64,000 nt of DNA from Gloeocapsopsis crepidinum LEGE 06123 (GCF_015207655.1 NZ_JADEWN010000003.1:62001-126000), one strand, 5' to 3'. Positions 26,008 through 34,983 are shown, numbered from the stretch's first letter. The notes: a model not told the origin generated them from the letters alone. Made by a program: numbers and translations.

Positions 26008-29000
26008 CTAACTATCCATTTGTTGAACTATTTCCATTGTTGCTACGCTAACGGTACATACTCGTTGTAAAAGAGCGATAACGTGTTCTTTATAATCAGC
26101 AAAGCGATAAGTATTAAATTTCGCTGCAATAGTGGGATCTTTCGGTTTCTTCTCTTTGTATTGATCCAAAATCCATTCTAAAGCAGAACGGTTGCCGAGT
26201 CGATATTCCCAAGCCGTTTTCGGAATACCTGCAAGCGTTGTTACTTCGTCAAGGGTAATAATTCCTGTATCTTTACCAGCTTTGAGTTTTGGCTTAGGTG
26301 TCTTATCCTCTAAAGGTAGATCAATTCGGTTTAACGAGTAAGGCGCTACAGTTTCATAATTGATGTGTAAATCCATCAACTGTTTACCCCAGTTAACCCA
26401 CTGATGGAAGTCGTCATAAAAGGGCAAACGTGGAAATTCGCGTTTTAGATTCAGTTCATATTTTGTCCGATAAGCCGGATTGTGTAAAACAGCGTAGGTG
26501 TAGTGAAAGATATCTTCTTTTGTAATTGTAGTGTCGCTGTAATGATTTTGGAATTCTACTAATCCCCAGTCAGTGATATTTTCGATACGGTTTCCCTCTT
26601 TGTCGTAGCGGTAGAGTGGGAGACATTGACAACCTGCTGGCAAACAATTCAAAACAACTACATTGCTGGAAGCCATACTATGAAAATCTTTAGGTGAAGC
26701 CATTCCAGGTATAATAATGTATTTATTTTGCTCACCATCTTTATAGAGATTAAACCATTGATAAGTCATACCGTTAAAATGCTTATCAAAGTAAAGACTC
26801 ATTTTTGTAAAAGGTCTATAGAGACTTTGCTTTATATTTTTATACTCAAACTCTTTTTCTACACGTTGGTTAAGATATTTAGTAAGTTCTCTATCCCACT
26901 TAATATCTCATTTTCTTTGTTGTATACCAGCCAATTCATCTTTATATACATCTACGCAATACTTCATCTTTTCAATAAGATTCTGCTCTGATAAATCATA
27001 AACCCATTCATCACGTTGAGTTTTTATTCCAGAGGTAAATAATTTGAATACTGCTTGTTCTGAATGCCCAGCTTTTACATCTTTATCAATTAATGGCAAA
27101 AGATTATCAAAGTCATTATCAGCTTGATTAATCCAATTATGTTTCTTATCTGGGATAATGTGTTCAAAATTAAATTCCTGAAACTTTCTCTCGACTAAGC
27201 AGCTAATCTTATTACCCCTCGTTTCATGGATGTGAAAAGGGTTACTATAAAATATTTTCGAGCCTATAGTATTTTTTTGATTAAACAAAAAAACTATAGT
27301 TATTCCTGTCATAGCACTTGTACCAAAAATAGTATGTTTCTCTGAAATAAAAACTCCATCTTTTCCAGAGATTGCCCTGACATTGCCTCCTAAATCAATA
27401 AAATAAGCAAAAGAAAACTCATCTTGAATGCATTTTCTAAATCCATCAAATGCAAGAGCATCTAAAAATGAAGAGTTGGTAATAAAGCAAATAATTCCTT
27501 CATCTACTCTATCACTGGCCCATCGATAAAAGCGAGTATACATATCATAAACAGAAATTTGATTTTGAGCTTTTCCGTACTTAACGTAAGTATCTTTAAT
27601 CCGTTTATCGATCGCTTCATAAGTACGATTGGCATTATTTTGATTAAAATTTTCTTGCTTGGCATTGTAAGGAGGATTGCCAATAATCACAGAAATCGTA
27701 CGGTCATTTTGGCGTTTAATTCTTTCAGTATTTTCTATACTCAAGGCAAACAAATCACCTTGCTTACCTGCAAAAGATGTATGCTCAAGCGTAGCAACAA
27801 AACAGATGTTATTAAACTCTTGATATTCACCCATTTTTTGCTTATAGGTGTACTCAATATTCAAGTTGGCAATATAATAAGGTAAAATTGCAACTTCATT
27901 GCAATGAATTTCATTTTTGTATTTATAGGGCAATGTACTTTTAGGTAAATACTCAATTAATTCAGTAACAAAAGTACCTGTACCAGTTGCAGGAGCTAAA
28001 ATTTCTACATTTTTATCCGATAACAACTTGCCAAAATGTTTATGCGTTAGATAATCGACACTCTCAATCATGAACCGCACAATTTCATTTGGAGTATAGA
28101 CAATTCCTAATCTATCCGCTGCTTTAGGATTATACGCTTTATAAAAATTCTCATAAACTGCTTTGAGAAACTTTTGCTTTTCGTGGTGATTGTAAATATT
28201 AGCAGCAGTTCGTCTAATGACTCCGTAATAACGTTCAATCGTACCTAAAATATTTCGACGATTACTTCCTGTAAAAAAGGTATCGATGACACGCTGTAAC
28301 TCACAAGCAACATTATTTTCTCTATGAAACTGCGATTCATTAAATATATTGATAAAAATATCTTCTGTGAGAATGTGCTGAATCATCATTTCTCGCACAT
28401 CCAATAATGTAATCTCAGGATTAATAGATTCTTGACATATCTTCCAAAAATTATCTCTACACTTACAAAACTCCGCATTCGTTTCTTGTTGCCGATCAAT
28501 CATATCTCTTAGAGTGACAAGAATCGTCGGCAAATCTTGCTTGAATATCTCAATAGCAGCGCGAAAATCTTTAACTTCAGGGCGAACGTAATTAACAAAT
28601 GTTGTAATTGCACTATCTAACGCTTCCGCATCTCTCATGGAAACGCGCATTGCTTCACTACCACTCTGAATTAAAACTGCTGTCTGGGAATCTTCAAACA
28701 GAATATTACTATCGGGATAACCTTTACTGAGTTTTTTATCAATTTCTGTATTTAAATTGTCGTATTGATCTTTACTTTCCCAATATCCCCAATCTAGACG
28801 CAAAGCATCTTTAACAGTACCATCAGGATAAACTACCTTACCATTCTTCGTTTTATAATCAAGTTCAGGAACTAATAAAAATTCTCTCGGTTTACAATAC
28901 TCATTTAGTAAGTTTTGAAAAGCTGTTCTAATAGATGTTTCTTTACGCGAACCGCCATACTGAATAAACCTATCAACTTCTGCATGATATTTATTGATTA

Positions 29001-29013
29001 ACAACAATGACAT
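26008..29013 (-). pseudogene. Type ISP/IIG restriction-modification enzyme split by an in-frame TGA
   Basis: A 1001-codon frame interrupted once, by TGA at 26908-26910 (codon 702). It would otherwise be a single polypeptide joining nuclease, adenine-N6 methyltransferase and target recognition. The nuclease motif LDWGYWESKD is at about 73-82, giving D...ExK. The methylase motif I is LAPATGTGTFV (about 339-349, with Ala where Asp is usual), and motif IV is NPPY at 446-449. After the stop the same frame continues with IKWDRELTKYL, then LYRPFTKMSLYFDKHFNGMT, the conserved start of the type ISP recognition region, and runs another 299 codons. There is no helicase domain, so it is closer to the short single-chain enzymes. 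Unless the TGA is read through, the 701-residue product lacks most of its recognition domain. The gene is AT-rich, has no HIP1 site that I saw, and is flanked by repeats; it was probably acquired horizontally. Confidence 0.85.
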
Positions 29014-29372
29014 AACTTAGAAATTATAATTTATAGTTATGTCAAAACTAACCTGATGAAAGTAAAGCTTCTTCAGAAGAAATACGTTATTAATTACAAA
29101 AACAAAAGATTGCGTTTACTTCTTTTTTAAATAGGATATGAGAAGAGAATTTAATGTTATAAGCTTGCTAAATCCGTAAAGATACGTTTATATTTTTTTA
29201 TGAAATGGGTAAATAATAAATATCCGTAGTCATACTTAAGTAGCTTTGACTAGCTTACAGAGAACTTCATAAAACCTTAATAGTAAATTTTCTGATATTG
29301 GCAATAAATAAAAAAAATACGGTGGGATCTAAAGTTATTTTTTTTACATTGATTTTTCCGTATTAGTTGGTA

Positions 29373-29398
29373 TAGACAGCCGAGACGGCTATCCCACA
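29373..29398. repeat. Hairpin repeat upstream of the restriction gene
   Basis: GACAGCCGAGACGGCTATCC followed by CACA. The inner AGCC/GGCT can pair. It resembles the element at 25955-25995 in layout and shares the end ATCCCACA. Confidence 0.5.
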
Positions 29399-29453
29399 TT
29401 TAATTCAGTAGAATTATAATTTAGTAACGAGTCAGAAATTCTTATTTCAGCAA

Positions 29454-29566
29454 ATATAGCAATCCTAAATTGTTTGTGAAAATCTCTTTCTATGTCTTTT
29501 CTTTGCGTACTTTGTGTCTACCCTACGGGAAGGCTATGCCAATTTGGTTTTCTAAAAAACATTACA
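29454..29566. repeat. Dispersed repeat, copy B (right side of restriction island)
   Basis: Begins ATAGCAATCCTAAATTGTTT, passes through a CT-rich stretch, and ends TTTTCTAAAAAACATTACAA. It is a diverged copy of 25796-25892. An inserted CCCTACGGGAAGGCTATGCC segment belongs to another common cyanobacterial repeat; a related stretch is at about 62920. Confidence 0.6.
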
Positions 29567-29609
29567 ATATCGATAGATTAAACTCTATATTAAACCCAAG
29601 AAAAGCTTA

Positions 29610-29640
29610 TTTATTAAGTTATAAAATGCTTTATTAACTT
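29610..29640 (+). promoter_or_regulatory. Candidate operator: direct repeats upstream of apcD4-like gene
   Basis: TTTATTAAGTT (29610-29620) and TTTATTAACTT (29630-29640) match at 10 of 11 positions and are spaced exactly 20 bp, about two helical turns, which suits a dimeric response regulator. They lie about 80-110 bases before the apcD4-like ATG. The bases around them are AT-rich, so chance similarity is possible. Confidence 0.35.
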
Positions 29641-29721
29641 GTGAGAATTTTTGCTGACTTTTCTAGAAATAACAGGTACAAAAAAGATAATTAAAGTTCT
29701 CAATTAGATGGAGGACAACAA

Positions 29722-30198
29722 ATGAGCATAGTAGCACAAGTAATAGCTCAATCTGATGATGCTAATCGGTTTTTAAGCAACACTGAGCTAGACAAGCTAC
29801 AAGACTTTTTCAGAACAGGAGAACAACGGCTAAAAGTTGCTCAAATCTTGACACAAAATGAACAAAAAATTGTGGAAGAAGGTAGCCGCCGCTTTTGGCA
29901 AGTAGTTCCGAATACACCAAGTAATAGCGGCGATCCTAAAAAGACAGCACTATGTCAAAGAGATCAAAGCTGGTATTTACGATTAATTAGCTACGCTGTC
30001 TTAGCGGGAAATATGAAACCCCTCGAAGATATTGGCGTAGATGGAATGCGAGAAATGTATACTTCTTTAGGTGTTCCTGTCGGTAATATTGGCAATTGTA
30101 TGCGTTGCCTCAAAGAAGTTGCAAGTAACATGATGAGTAGCGAAGAGGCGGCGATCGCCAAGCCTTATTTTGATTATCTGATTCGCGCAATGTATTAA
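29722..30198 (+). CDS. apcD4: Allophycocyanin alpha-type subunit, ApcD4-like
   Basis: A 158-residue phycobiliprotein alpha-type subunit. The bilin-binding Cys is at 78 in ALCQRDQSWYLRLISYAVLA, as in the ApcA/ApcD family. GDPKKT replaces the usual GGNAYG stretch before it. Trp residues at about 59 and 84 and a Cys pair at 126 and 129 (NCMRC) differ from standard ApcA. Paired with an apcB3-like gene and facing isiX, it fits ApcD4 of the low-light (LoLiP) cluster, where ApcD4/ApcB3 form far-red-absorbing allophycocyanin. Start: GGAGG lies eight bases before the ATG. The ApcD4 assignment rests on sequence character plus context. A hairpin with a T-run follows the stop. Confidence 0.82.
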   Translation: MSIVAQVIAQSDDANRFLSNTELDKLQDFFRTGEQRLKVAQILTQNEQKIVEEGSRRFWQVVPNTPSNSGDPKKTALCQRDQSWYLRLISYAVLAGNMKPLEDIGVDGMREMYTSLGVPVGNIGNCMRCLKEVASNMMSSEEAAIAKPYFDYLIRAMY

Positions 30199-30203
30199 CT
30201 CTA

Positions 30204-30229
30204 CTCCTAATTTCTAGGAGCATTTTTTT
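30204..30229 (+). terminator. Terminator-like hairpin between apcD4-like and apcB3-like genes
   Basis: Perfect 6-bp stem CTCCTA / TAGGAG with a 5-nt loop, followed by CATTTTTTT, six bases after the apcD4-like stop. It may be a partial terminator setting the ratio of alpha to beta transcripts, or may stabilise the 3' end. Confidence 0.7.
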
Positions 30230-30290
30230 ACGCCATTCATTTTTTGAAACTCATTTCTGCAATCTTTTACTAATTTAGTTTGAGAAGACA

Positions 30291-30776
30291 ATGCAAGATA
30301 CGATTACTTCGCTTATCAATCCTGCAGATCAACGCGGTAAATATCTGGAAACTGAGGAATTGGAAAAACTCAGAAGATATTTCCAATCAGGTGAAACACG
30401 TGTCAAAGCTGCATCTGCAATTAGTAACAATGCTGCTAACATTATCCGCGAATCTGTAGCAAATTCGTTGCTGTACGGTGATATTACCTGCCCTGGTGGG
30501 AATATGTATCCTACTCGGCGTTACGCTGCTTGTATCCGCGATTTAACTCTATTTCTGCGTTATGCTACTTATGCGATGCTAGCTGCTGATCCTTCAATTT
30601 TGGATGAGAGAGTGCTTGATGGACTGAAGGAAACTTACAATTCGTTAGGTGTTCCTATCCAACCAACTGTACAGGCAATTCAAGCAATGAAGGAAGTGAC
30701 AACTCGCTTGGTTGGTGCTGAAGCGGGTGGAGAAATTGGGATGTATTTTGACCATATTTGTAATGGTTTAAGTTAA
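30291..30776 (+). CDS. apcB3: Allophycocyanin beta subunit, ApcB3-like
   Basis: A 161-residue allophycocyanin beta chain, the standard ApcB length. It starts [20 protein letters not shown]. The site of the gamma-N-methylasparagine is kept as Asn71 in [14 protein letters not shown], and the bilin Cys is residue 81. [20 protein letters not shown] and the C-terminal [11 protein letters not shown] are typical ApcB. It lies 92 bases after the apcD4-like gene, on the same strand. As the partner of ApcD4 it should form the far-red-absorbing allophycocyanin of the low-light antenna. A standard apcB is expected elsewhere in the genome. The name apcB3 is given from context. Confidence 0.85.
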   Translation: MQDTITSLINPADQRGKYLETEELEKLRRYFQSGETRVKAASAISNNAANIIRESVANSLLYGDITCPGGNMYPTRRYAACIRDLTLFLRYATYAMLAADPSILDERVLDGLKETYNSLGVPIQPTVQAIQAMKEVTTRLVGAEAGGEIGMYFDHICNGLS

Positions 30777-30792
30777 AACGTTTGTTTCTTCC

Positions 30793-30829
30793 ATGCCCCC
30801 TAAATCCCTCAGAGTTGGGGGTAGGGGGC
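30793..30829. repeat. Hairpin-forming dispersed repeat after apcB3-like gene
   Basis: An inverted repeat GCCCCCTA ... TAGGGGGC around a C- and G-rich loop. It belongs to the CCCCCTAAATCCC / GGGGG class of cyanobacterial dispersed repeats and lies 17 bases after the apcB3-like stop. Confidence 0.6.
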
Positions 30830-30883
30830 AAATATAAGATTTTAGGTTGATTGAACAGAATATATACACTAGGCAATCCTAAC

Positions 30884-30918
30884 GGGAGATGGATTTTCAT
30901 CCATCTCCCTATTTTTTA
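30884..30918 (+). terminator. Strong terminator between convergent apcB3-like and isiX-like genes
   Basis: Perfect 11-bp stem GGGAGATGGAT / ATCCATCTCCC with a TTTC loop, followed by TATTTTTTAT. The T-run faces the plus strand, so it ends apc transcription two bases before the isiX-like stop codon. It can also fold in the opposite transcript. Confidence 0.85.
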
Positions 30919-30919
30919 T

Positions 30920-32302
30920 CTATTTGCCATACCTGAAGGTTTCCCGTTGTGAACTCTTACGAGTTTGATAAGTTGTTTCGTAGAGTTTACGTGGCATCGA
31001 CTGTGGGTATTTTAAATTTGATTGTTCCTCAGTTGGAGTTTCATAAAATGGATTTGCGTGATTTTTGGGATAGTTAAATTCGTAAAGAACTTTTTGATTT
31101 TGTTGTGAGTTAATCCGACTCAGCTTACCATTCGCTTGTGAAGGATTATAAAGATTGTCATTTGCAGGTTGCTGATAAGCAAAAGCTGGTTTTTGCTCAA
31201 TTATGGGAGTTTCGTAGAATGTGTTTAAATTTGACTGCGGTTGGTAACTAAAATGTTTTTGATACGCCAAGTTGGGATTGGGTAAAATTTCTGAGAAAGC
31301 ATTTTTCCAAGATTCTAAGACTGGTTCAAAGTAGCTTGAAGCTAGCCCAAAATGCCAGAGAGAACCTTGAAGGACAACAAACGCAAGGTAAAAATAGGCG
31401 TTAGCTAACCAAATTCGTGATGTCGGTTCGGGATCGCCAGGAGTATAAAAGTGCGGTAAGAGAAATAACTTGAACTGCGATCGCACTCCGTAAAACTCTT
31501 CTGGATACACCAATGTGTTAAATCCACAGTAAAACGCCCCAGCAAATCCCGCGATCGCTAACCCAAATAGCGAATACCCTAAAATTGCATTCCCAGAAAA
31601 GATAAAGCGCCGTTTTACCCAATCAAAAGGCTCTTGAGAAATATGCCAAATTCCGCCTAAAATGAGAAGTGCAGCAGCATAAATATGACCGCCGACAACA
31701 TCTTCTAAGTTATTGACTGTGAATAAATGCAGGATGCGATCGCCAATCACCAAGGGATTGAGAGTCGGATTTGTAACAACTCGCACTGCACCAACATTAG
31801 CATCGTACAAACCGCCAAAAAATATTGCTTTAGCGGCGACAAGTAACGCACCTATTCCCAAGAAAATGAGGTGATTACCTAAAATAAACCCCAATTTCTG
31901 CGGGTCATCCCAGTTAAAATGATAGCGACGCGCTATTGGTTTCTCATCTTCTAAGCTTGGGGCGACTCTAGTTCGGTGAAACCAAGTACCAAATCCAAAA
32001 ACGAGCGATGAGATAATTAATACGACAGCAATCCTAAAATAAGGTTGGGTGTCAATCGCTTGATTATTTAATACACCCCAACCTTGAGTTGCTAAGCGAG
32101 GTAGAAAAAATAACCTTTGCTCATACATTGGTTGTGTTGGAGAATATCGCGCAATCTCCCATAAAATCAACGCACCAACACCAAAACACGCGATCGCAGC
32201 GTGTGCAATATGTGCAACAAGAAATGTTCCTGACAAGTTAATGAATCGGGCATTTCCAGCCCACCAAGGATACTTAACCTTGTTTTTGCTGGATGTTTGC
32301 AT
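30920..32302 (-). CDS. isiX: IsiX-like chlorophyll-binding antenna protein (CP43/IsiA family) with repeat-bearing tail
   Basis: A 460-residue membrane protein. Residues 1-335 have the six-helix CP43/IsiA/Pcb fold: WWAGNARFINLSG at the start, helix His residues in FLVAHIAHAAIACFG, GNHLIFLGIGALL, DVVGGHIYAAALLILGGIWH and LQGSLWHFGLASSYFEP. These His residues ligate chlorophyll. Next to apcD4/apcB3 this matches IsiX, the chlorophyll protein of the LoLiP cluster. Residues about 336-460 form a hydrophilic tail that IsiA and CP43 lack. It contains FYETP at 362-366 and 419-423, LYEF at 406-409 and LYET at 440-443, many Asn, Gln and Tyr, and a basic end. The gene is convergent to the apc pair. Its upstream region carries heptamer repeats. 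I cannot tell whether all IsiX proteins have this tail. Confidence 0.85.
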   Translation of the reverse strand: MQTSSKNKVKYPWWAGNARFINLSGTFLVAHIAHAAIACFGVGALILWEIARYSPTQPMYEQRLFFLPRLATQGWGVLNNQAIDTQPYFRIAVVLIISSLVFGFGTWFHRTRVAPSLEDEKPIARRYHFNWDDPQKLGFILGNHLIFLGIGALLVAAKAIFFGGLYDANVGAVRVVTNPTLNPLVIGDRILHLFTVNNLEDVVGGHIYAAALLILGGIWHISQEPFDWVKRRFIFSGNAILGYSLFGLAIAGFAGAFYCGFNTLVYPEEFYGVRSQFKLFLLPHFYTPGDPEPTSRIWLANAYFYLAFVVLQGSLWHFGLASSYFEPVLESWKNAFSEILPNPNLAYQKHFSYQPQSNLNTFYETPIIEQKPAFAYQQPANDNLYNPSQANGKLSRINSQQNQKVLYEFNYPKNHANPFYETPTEEQSNLKYPQSMPRKLYETTYQTRKSSQRETFRYGK

Positions 32303-32641
32303 CTTATTTAAAGCCTCAGTTTCAAAGGTTTCCTAGTCAATTACAAGAGCGTTCCGAGGAAATCCCACCTGACAAAACTGTTACAAACCTTAACTAAATA
32401 GGTGAAAATGACCGTAACTTAAAGGTTGGTAACTGGTCAATGGTAATTGGTACTAATATCTATTCCCTATTACCAATTACCTAACCTAAAAAGTGTAACT
32501 TTTAATCATGTCCATCTACTTAGTGTCATTATTATGAGCTATTAGAAATATCGCAATTAATTGCAGTATTTTTTAATGTTGTGCAATTTTTTGTAATCTA
32601 AACAATTGGCTAAAAGCTAAACGCTAACAACTAATCGCCAT
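32303..32641. other. Intergenic region upstream of isiX-like gene
   Basis: About 340 bases holding the promoter side of the isiX-like gene and the 3' end of the dacB-like gene. Heptamer units run from 32428 to 32455, and a 10-bp perfect inverted repeat covers 32442-32481. No gene was seen. Confidence 0.45.
32428..32481. repeat. Heptamer repeat with 10-bp inverted repeat
   Basis: Units GGTAACT, GGTCAAT, GGTAATT, GGTACTA (32428-32455). GGTAATTGGT (32442-32451) pairs perfectly with ACCAATTACC (32472-32481), giving a hairpin with a 20-nt loop about 125-180 bases before the isiX-like start. Confidence 0.6.
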
Positions 32642-34108
32642 TCAACACCGCCGCAATCGAGTCAACAGTATCACAATCTCATCAATTGTTTGGCGAATTT
32701 CTGCTGCTGGTAAATTCGATTGATTCACAAGAATACTGAAAATCAATGGCTCATAACTAGTCGCATTGAGATATCCTGATAAAGTAACAATACCGCTCAT
32801 TGAGCCAGTTTTTGCTTGGACAATGCCTTGCGCGGGGGTGTTCTGAAAGCGACTTTTCAAAGTACCACTGATTCCTGCAACTGGTAAAGAATCACGGTAG
32901 ACAGTGGAACTCGCCATAACTCTTAAAGTTTGCACTAAAGCTTCTGGACTTGCCAGATTATGACGCGACAATCCTGATCCATCTGCTAATACATAACTAT
33001 TTGGATCGACACCTAATGTTGTTAAGGTATTGCTAACAATCTCTAAACCATTATGACCTGTAAAGTCACTACTTGTTGCGATCGCCTCTGGTACTCTTGA
33101 AAGCGCAATCGCTCTCAATAATGCCTCAGCATACAGATTATTACTATTCTGATTTGTCTCAATCAAAAGTTGGGCTATCGGTGGTGATGTGATTGCAGCT
33201 AGTTCCTGCACATTTTCCTGACTCGAACGAGTGATAACTAATTGCTGAGTTGTAATCCCTGCATTTGCTAACGCAAGACGAAAACGCCGTAAAAAATGTT
33301 GTGTCGGTTCAACAACTGCTAAACTGACTGATTGCGGTTCAGCATCGACACTCAAGTTTCCTTTGATCTGAAGTACTGTACCTTTTAAGTCGCGGCTGAC
33401 ACTTGTTGTTGACGTTTCCTGTGCAGGAACTGTGACAGTCTCATTTTCAACTCGCCACCACACCGCTTCGATAGGATCAGTCCATTGTATTCTTAAGGGT
33501 TGACCGATCTGTTGCGGCAATAATTTTAGCTCTACCGCATTTTGATTCAAAATAAAGTTACCAACTGGCGCACCATAATCTGCTTGGATATCTTCCCATT
33601 CCCAAGTAGGATTTACCACCGCACCCTGAAAGTAACTATCTTCTGCAATGAGTTGGTTAACTTGACGAATACCACGCCGACTTAACTGTTGAACTAATTC
33701 TTGTAGCTGAGTGTTGGTAAAACTAGGATCTCCGCGCCCGACTATCCGTAAATTGTCACTACTGCCATAAACTGAGGTACGAATTTGAAATTGCGAACCC
33801 AATCGCTGCAAAGCGGCTGCAGTTGTAAATAATTTGGCATTGGAAGCTGGAATGAAAAACTTTTGCGCATCTCGGCTATAGAGGTTTTGTGCAGAAGACA
33901 ATGTTTGAATGGAAATGCCCCAGCGCAACCGACTAAATTGAGGACGATTAGTGATATTCTCAATCGCTGTCCCAACTTGTGCAGGGCAAAGCTGTTGGGG
34001 AGATTGCTGTTTAACTGCACTTTGTGTTTGGGCAATTGCAGATCTGATACCGAATTGAGCAAAAAATAGGAGTAATAAGCTAATATACTTAAGCTTCACG
34101 CGAGCCAT
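32642..34108 (-). CDS. dacB: D-alanyl-D-alanine carboxypeptidase/endopeptidase, PBP4 type
   Basis: A 488-residue periplasmic penicillin-binding protein of peptidase family S13. It trims or cleaves peptidoglycan cross-links. A signal peptide (about 1-27, ending AIAQ) is followed by the catalytic SxxK in PASNAKLFTT with Ser at about 89. The SxN motif is in DGSGLSRHN and the KTG motif in QAKTGSMSG near the C-terminus. The large insert between SxxK and SxN (about 110-320) is typical of class C PBP4. It stands alone on its strand. Start: ATG at 34108, right before a basic signal-peptide n-region. Confidence 0.92.
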   Translation of the reverse strand: MARVKLKYISLLLLFFAQFGIRSAIAQTQSAVKQQSPQQLCPAQVGTAIENITNRPQFSRLRWGISIQTLSSAQNLYSRDAQKFFIPASNAKLFTTAAALQRLGSQFQIRTSVYGSSDNLRIVGRGDPSFTNTQLQELVQQLSRRGIRQVNQLIAEDSYFQGAVVNPTWEWEDIQADYGAPVGNFILNQNAVELKLLPQQIGQPLRIQWTDPIEAVWWRVENETVTVPAQETSTTSVSRDLKGTVLQIKGNLSVDAEPQSVSLAVVEPTQHFLRRFRLALANAGITTQQLVITRSSQENVQELAAITSPPIAQLLIETNQNSNNLYAEALLRAIALSRVPEAIATSSDFTGHNGLEIVSNTLTTLGVDPNSYVLADGSGLSRHNLASPEALVQTLRVMASSTVYRDSLPVAGISGTLKSRFQNTPAQGIVQAKTGSMSGIVTLSGYLNATSYEPLIFSILVNQSNLPAAEIRQTIDEIVILLTRLRRC

Positions 34109-34271
34109 TACTGATAGTTGGACAAATATTATTTTGTGAGTATGCCACGAACCTGCAGCAATTTCTGCGATTTCTACATGAATAAATTACAGTGAAGTTT
34201 GACGCGAAAACTGCTGCGATCGCAAAGTAGTAAAATTTTGTGTATTTCAGTAGCTGTAATTTGTAGCAATT

Positions 34272-34958
34272 ATGGGAATACTACGACGAAATTACAAAAA
34301 ATACTATCCAGAGACGCAATTGTATTCAAGAAGTTCAAATAGATTTTTATCAAAATTTGCGATCGCATTTTCTACTTTGGCAATTATTTTTAGTTCCCTG
34401 ACACTCGCCCGAGTGTTTACGCTACAACGCGAAGTAGAATCCTTGGAAGATTCAATCCGGCGATTAACTACTCTACCATCACCAGTTCCTTCTACTAACT
34501 TACCTAATACAACAGATAGCAATATCCCATCACCACCACCAGTTGTCGTACCATATTCCACGACAGCACCGTTACCCACAAGGACACTACCACCAGGTCA
34601 GTTTGTACAGTCTGCTTTAAACAATCAAGGGCAAGTCGAATTATTACAAGTGAACCGAAGTCCTCATCAAGCTAATGTTGTCAATGTGCAAATACGCATC
34701 CGTGCGCTAAAACTCAATATTCCCATGTCAGAATACATTGACTTGAGTAATACAACAGCACGCAATCCAACAACAAATGAAACTTATAAAGCGATTAGTG
34801 GTGAATCAACAGGTGTTGTGTCTTTGGGTGCAATGCAAAGTGCTAATCAACCCGTGGTTGATGCTTATGTATGGTTACAAGTACCAACCCAGATAGAAGT
34901 AATTGATATTTATATCCCTAACACTAAACCTTTTGAGAATGTACCAATTGCAAGTTAA
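34272..34958 (+). CDS. Single-pass exported protein of unknown function
   Basis: A 228-residue protein. The N-terminus is basic with Tyr and Arg (RRNYKKYYPETQL), followed by one transmembrane helix at about 28-47. A Pro/Thr/Ser-rich linker (about 65-110: PSPVPSTNLP, PSPPPVVVP) leads to a compact beta-rich C-terminal domain (about 110-225: NNQGQVELLQVNR, VVNVQIRIRALKLN, YVWLQVPTQIEVIDIYIPN). I do not recognise the domain. It is probably anchored in the plasma or thylakoid membrane with the domain outside. It lies divergent from the dacB-like gene, so a role at the cell wall is possible but not shown. Confidence 0.72.
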   Translation: MGILRRNYKKYYPETQLYSRSSNRFLSKFAIAFSTLAIIFSSLTLARVFTLQREVESLEDSIRRLTTLPSPVPSTNLPNTTDSNIPSPPPVVVPYSTTAPLPTRTLPPGQFVQSALNNQGQVELLQVNRSPHQANVVNVQIRIRALKLNIPMSEYIDLSNTTARNPTTNETYKAISGESTGVVSLGAMQSANQPVVDAYVWLQVPTQIEVIDIYIPNTKPFENVPIAS

Positions 34959-34983
34959 ACAGATGTCCGGCATAAATAATTAA

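Larger units (their letters stand above)
29014..29721. other. Long AT-rich intergenic region between restriction gene and apcD4-like gene
   Basis: About 700 bases. It holds two dispersed repeats (29373-29398 and 29454-29566) and, near its right end, a pair of direct repeats 20 bp apart that could be an operator. No small gene was recognised. The promoters of the restriction gene and the allophycocyanin genes must lie here. Confidence 0.5.
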
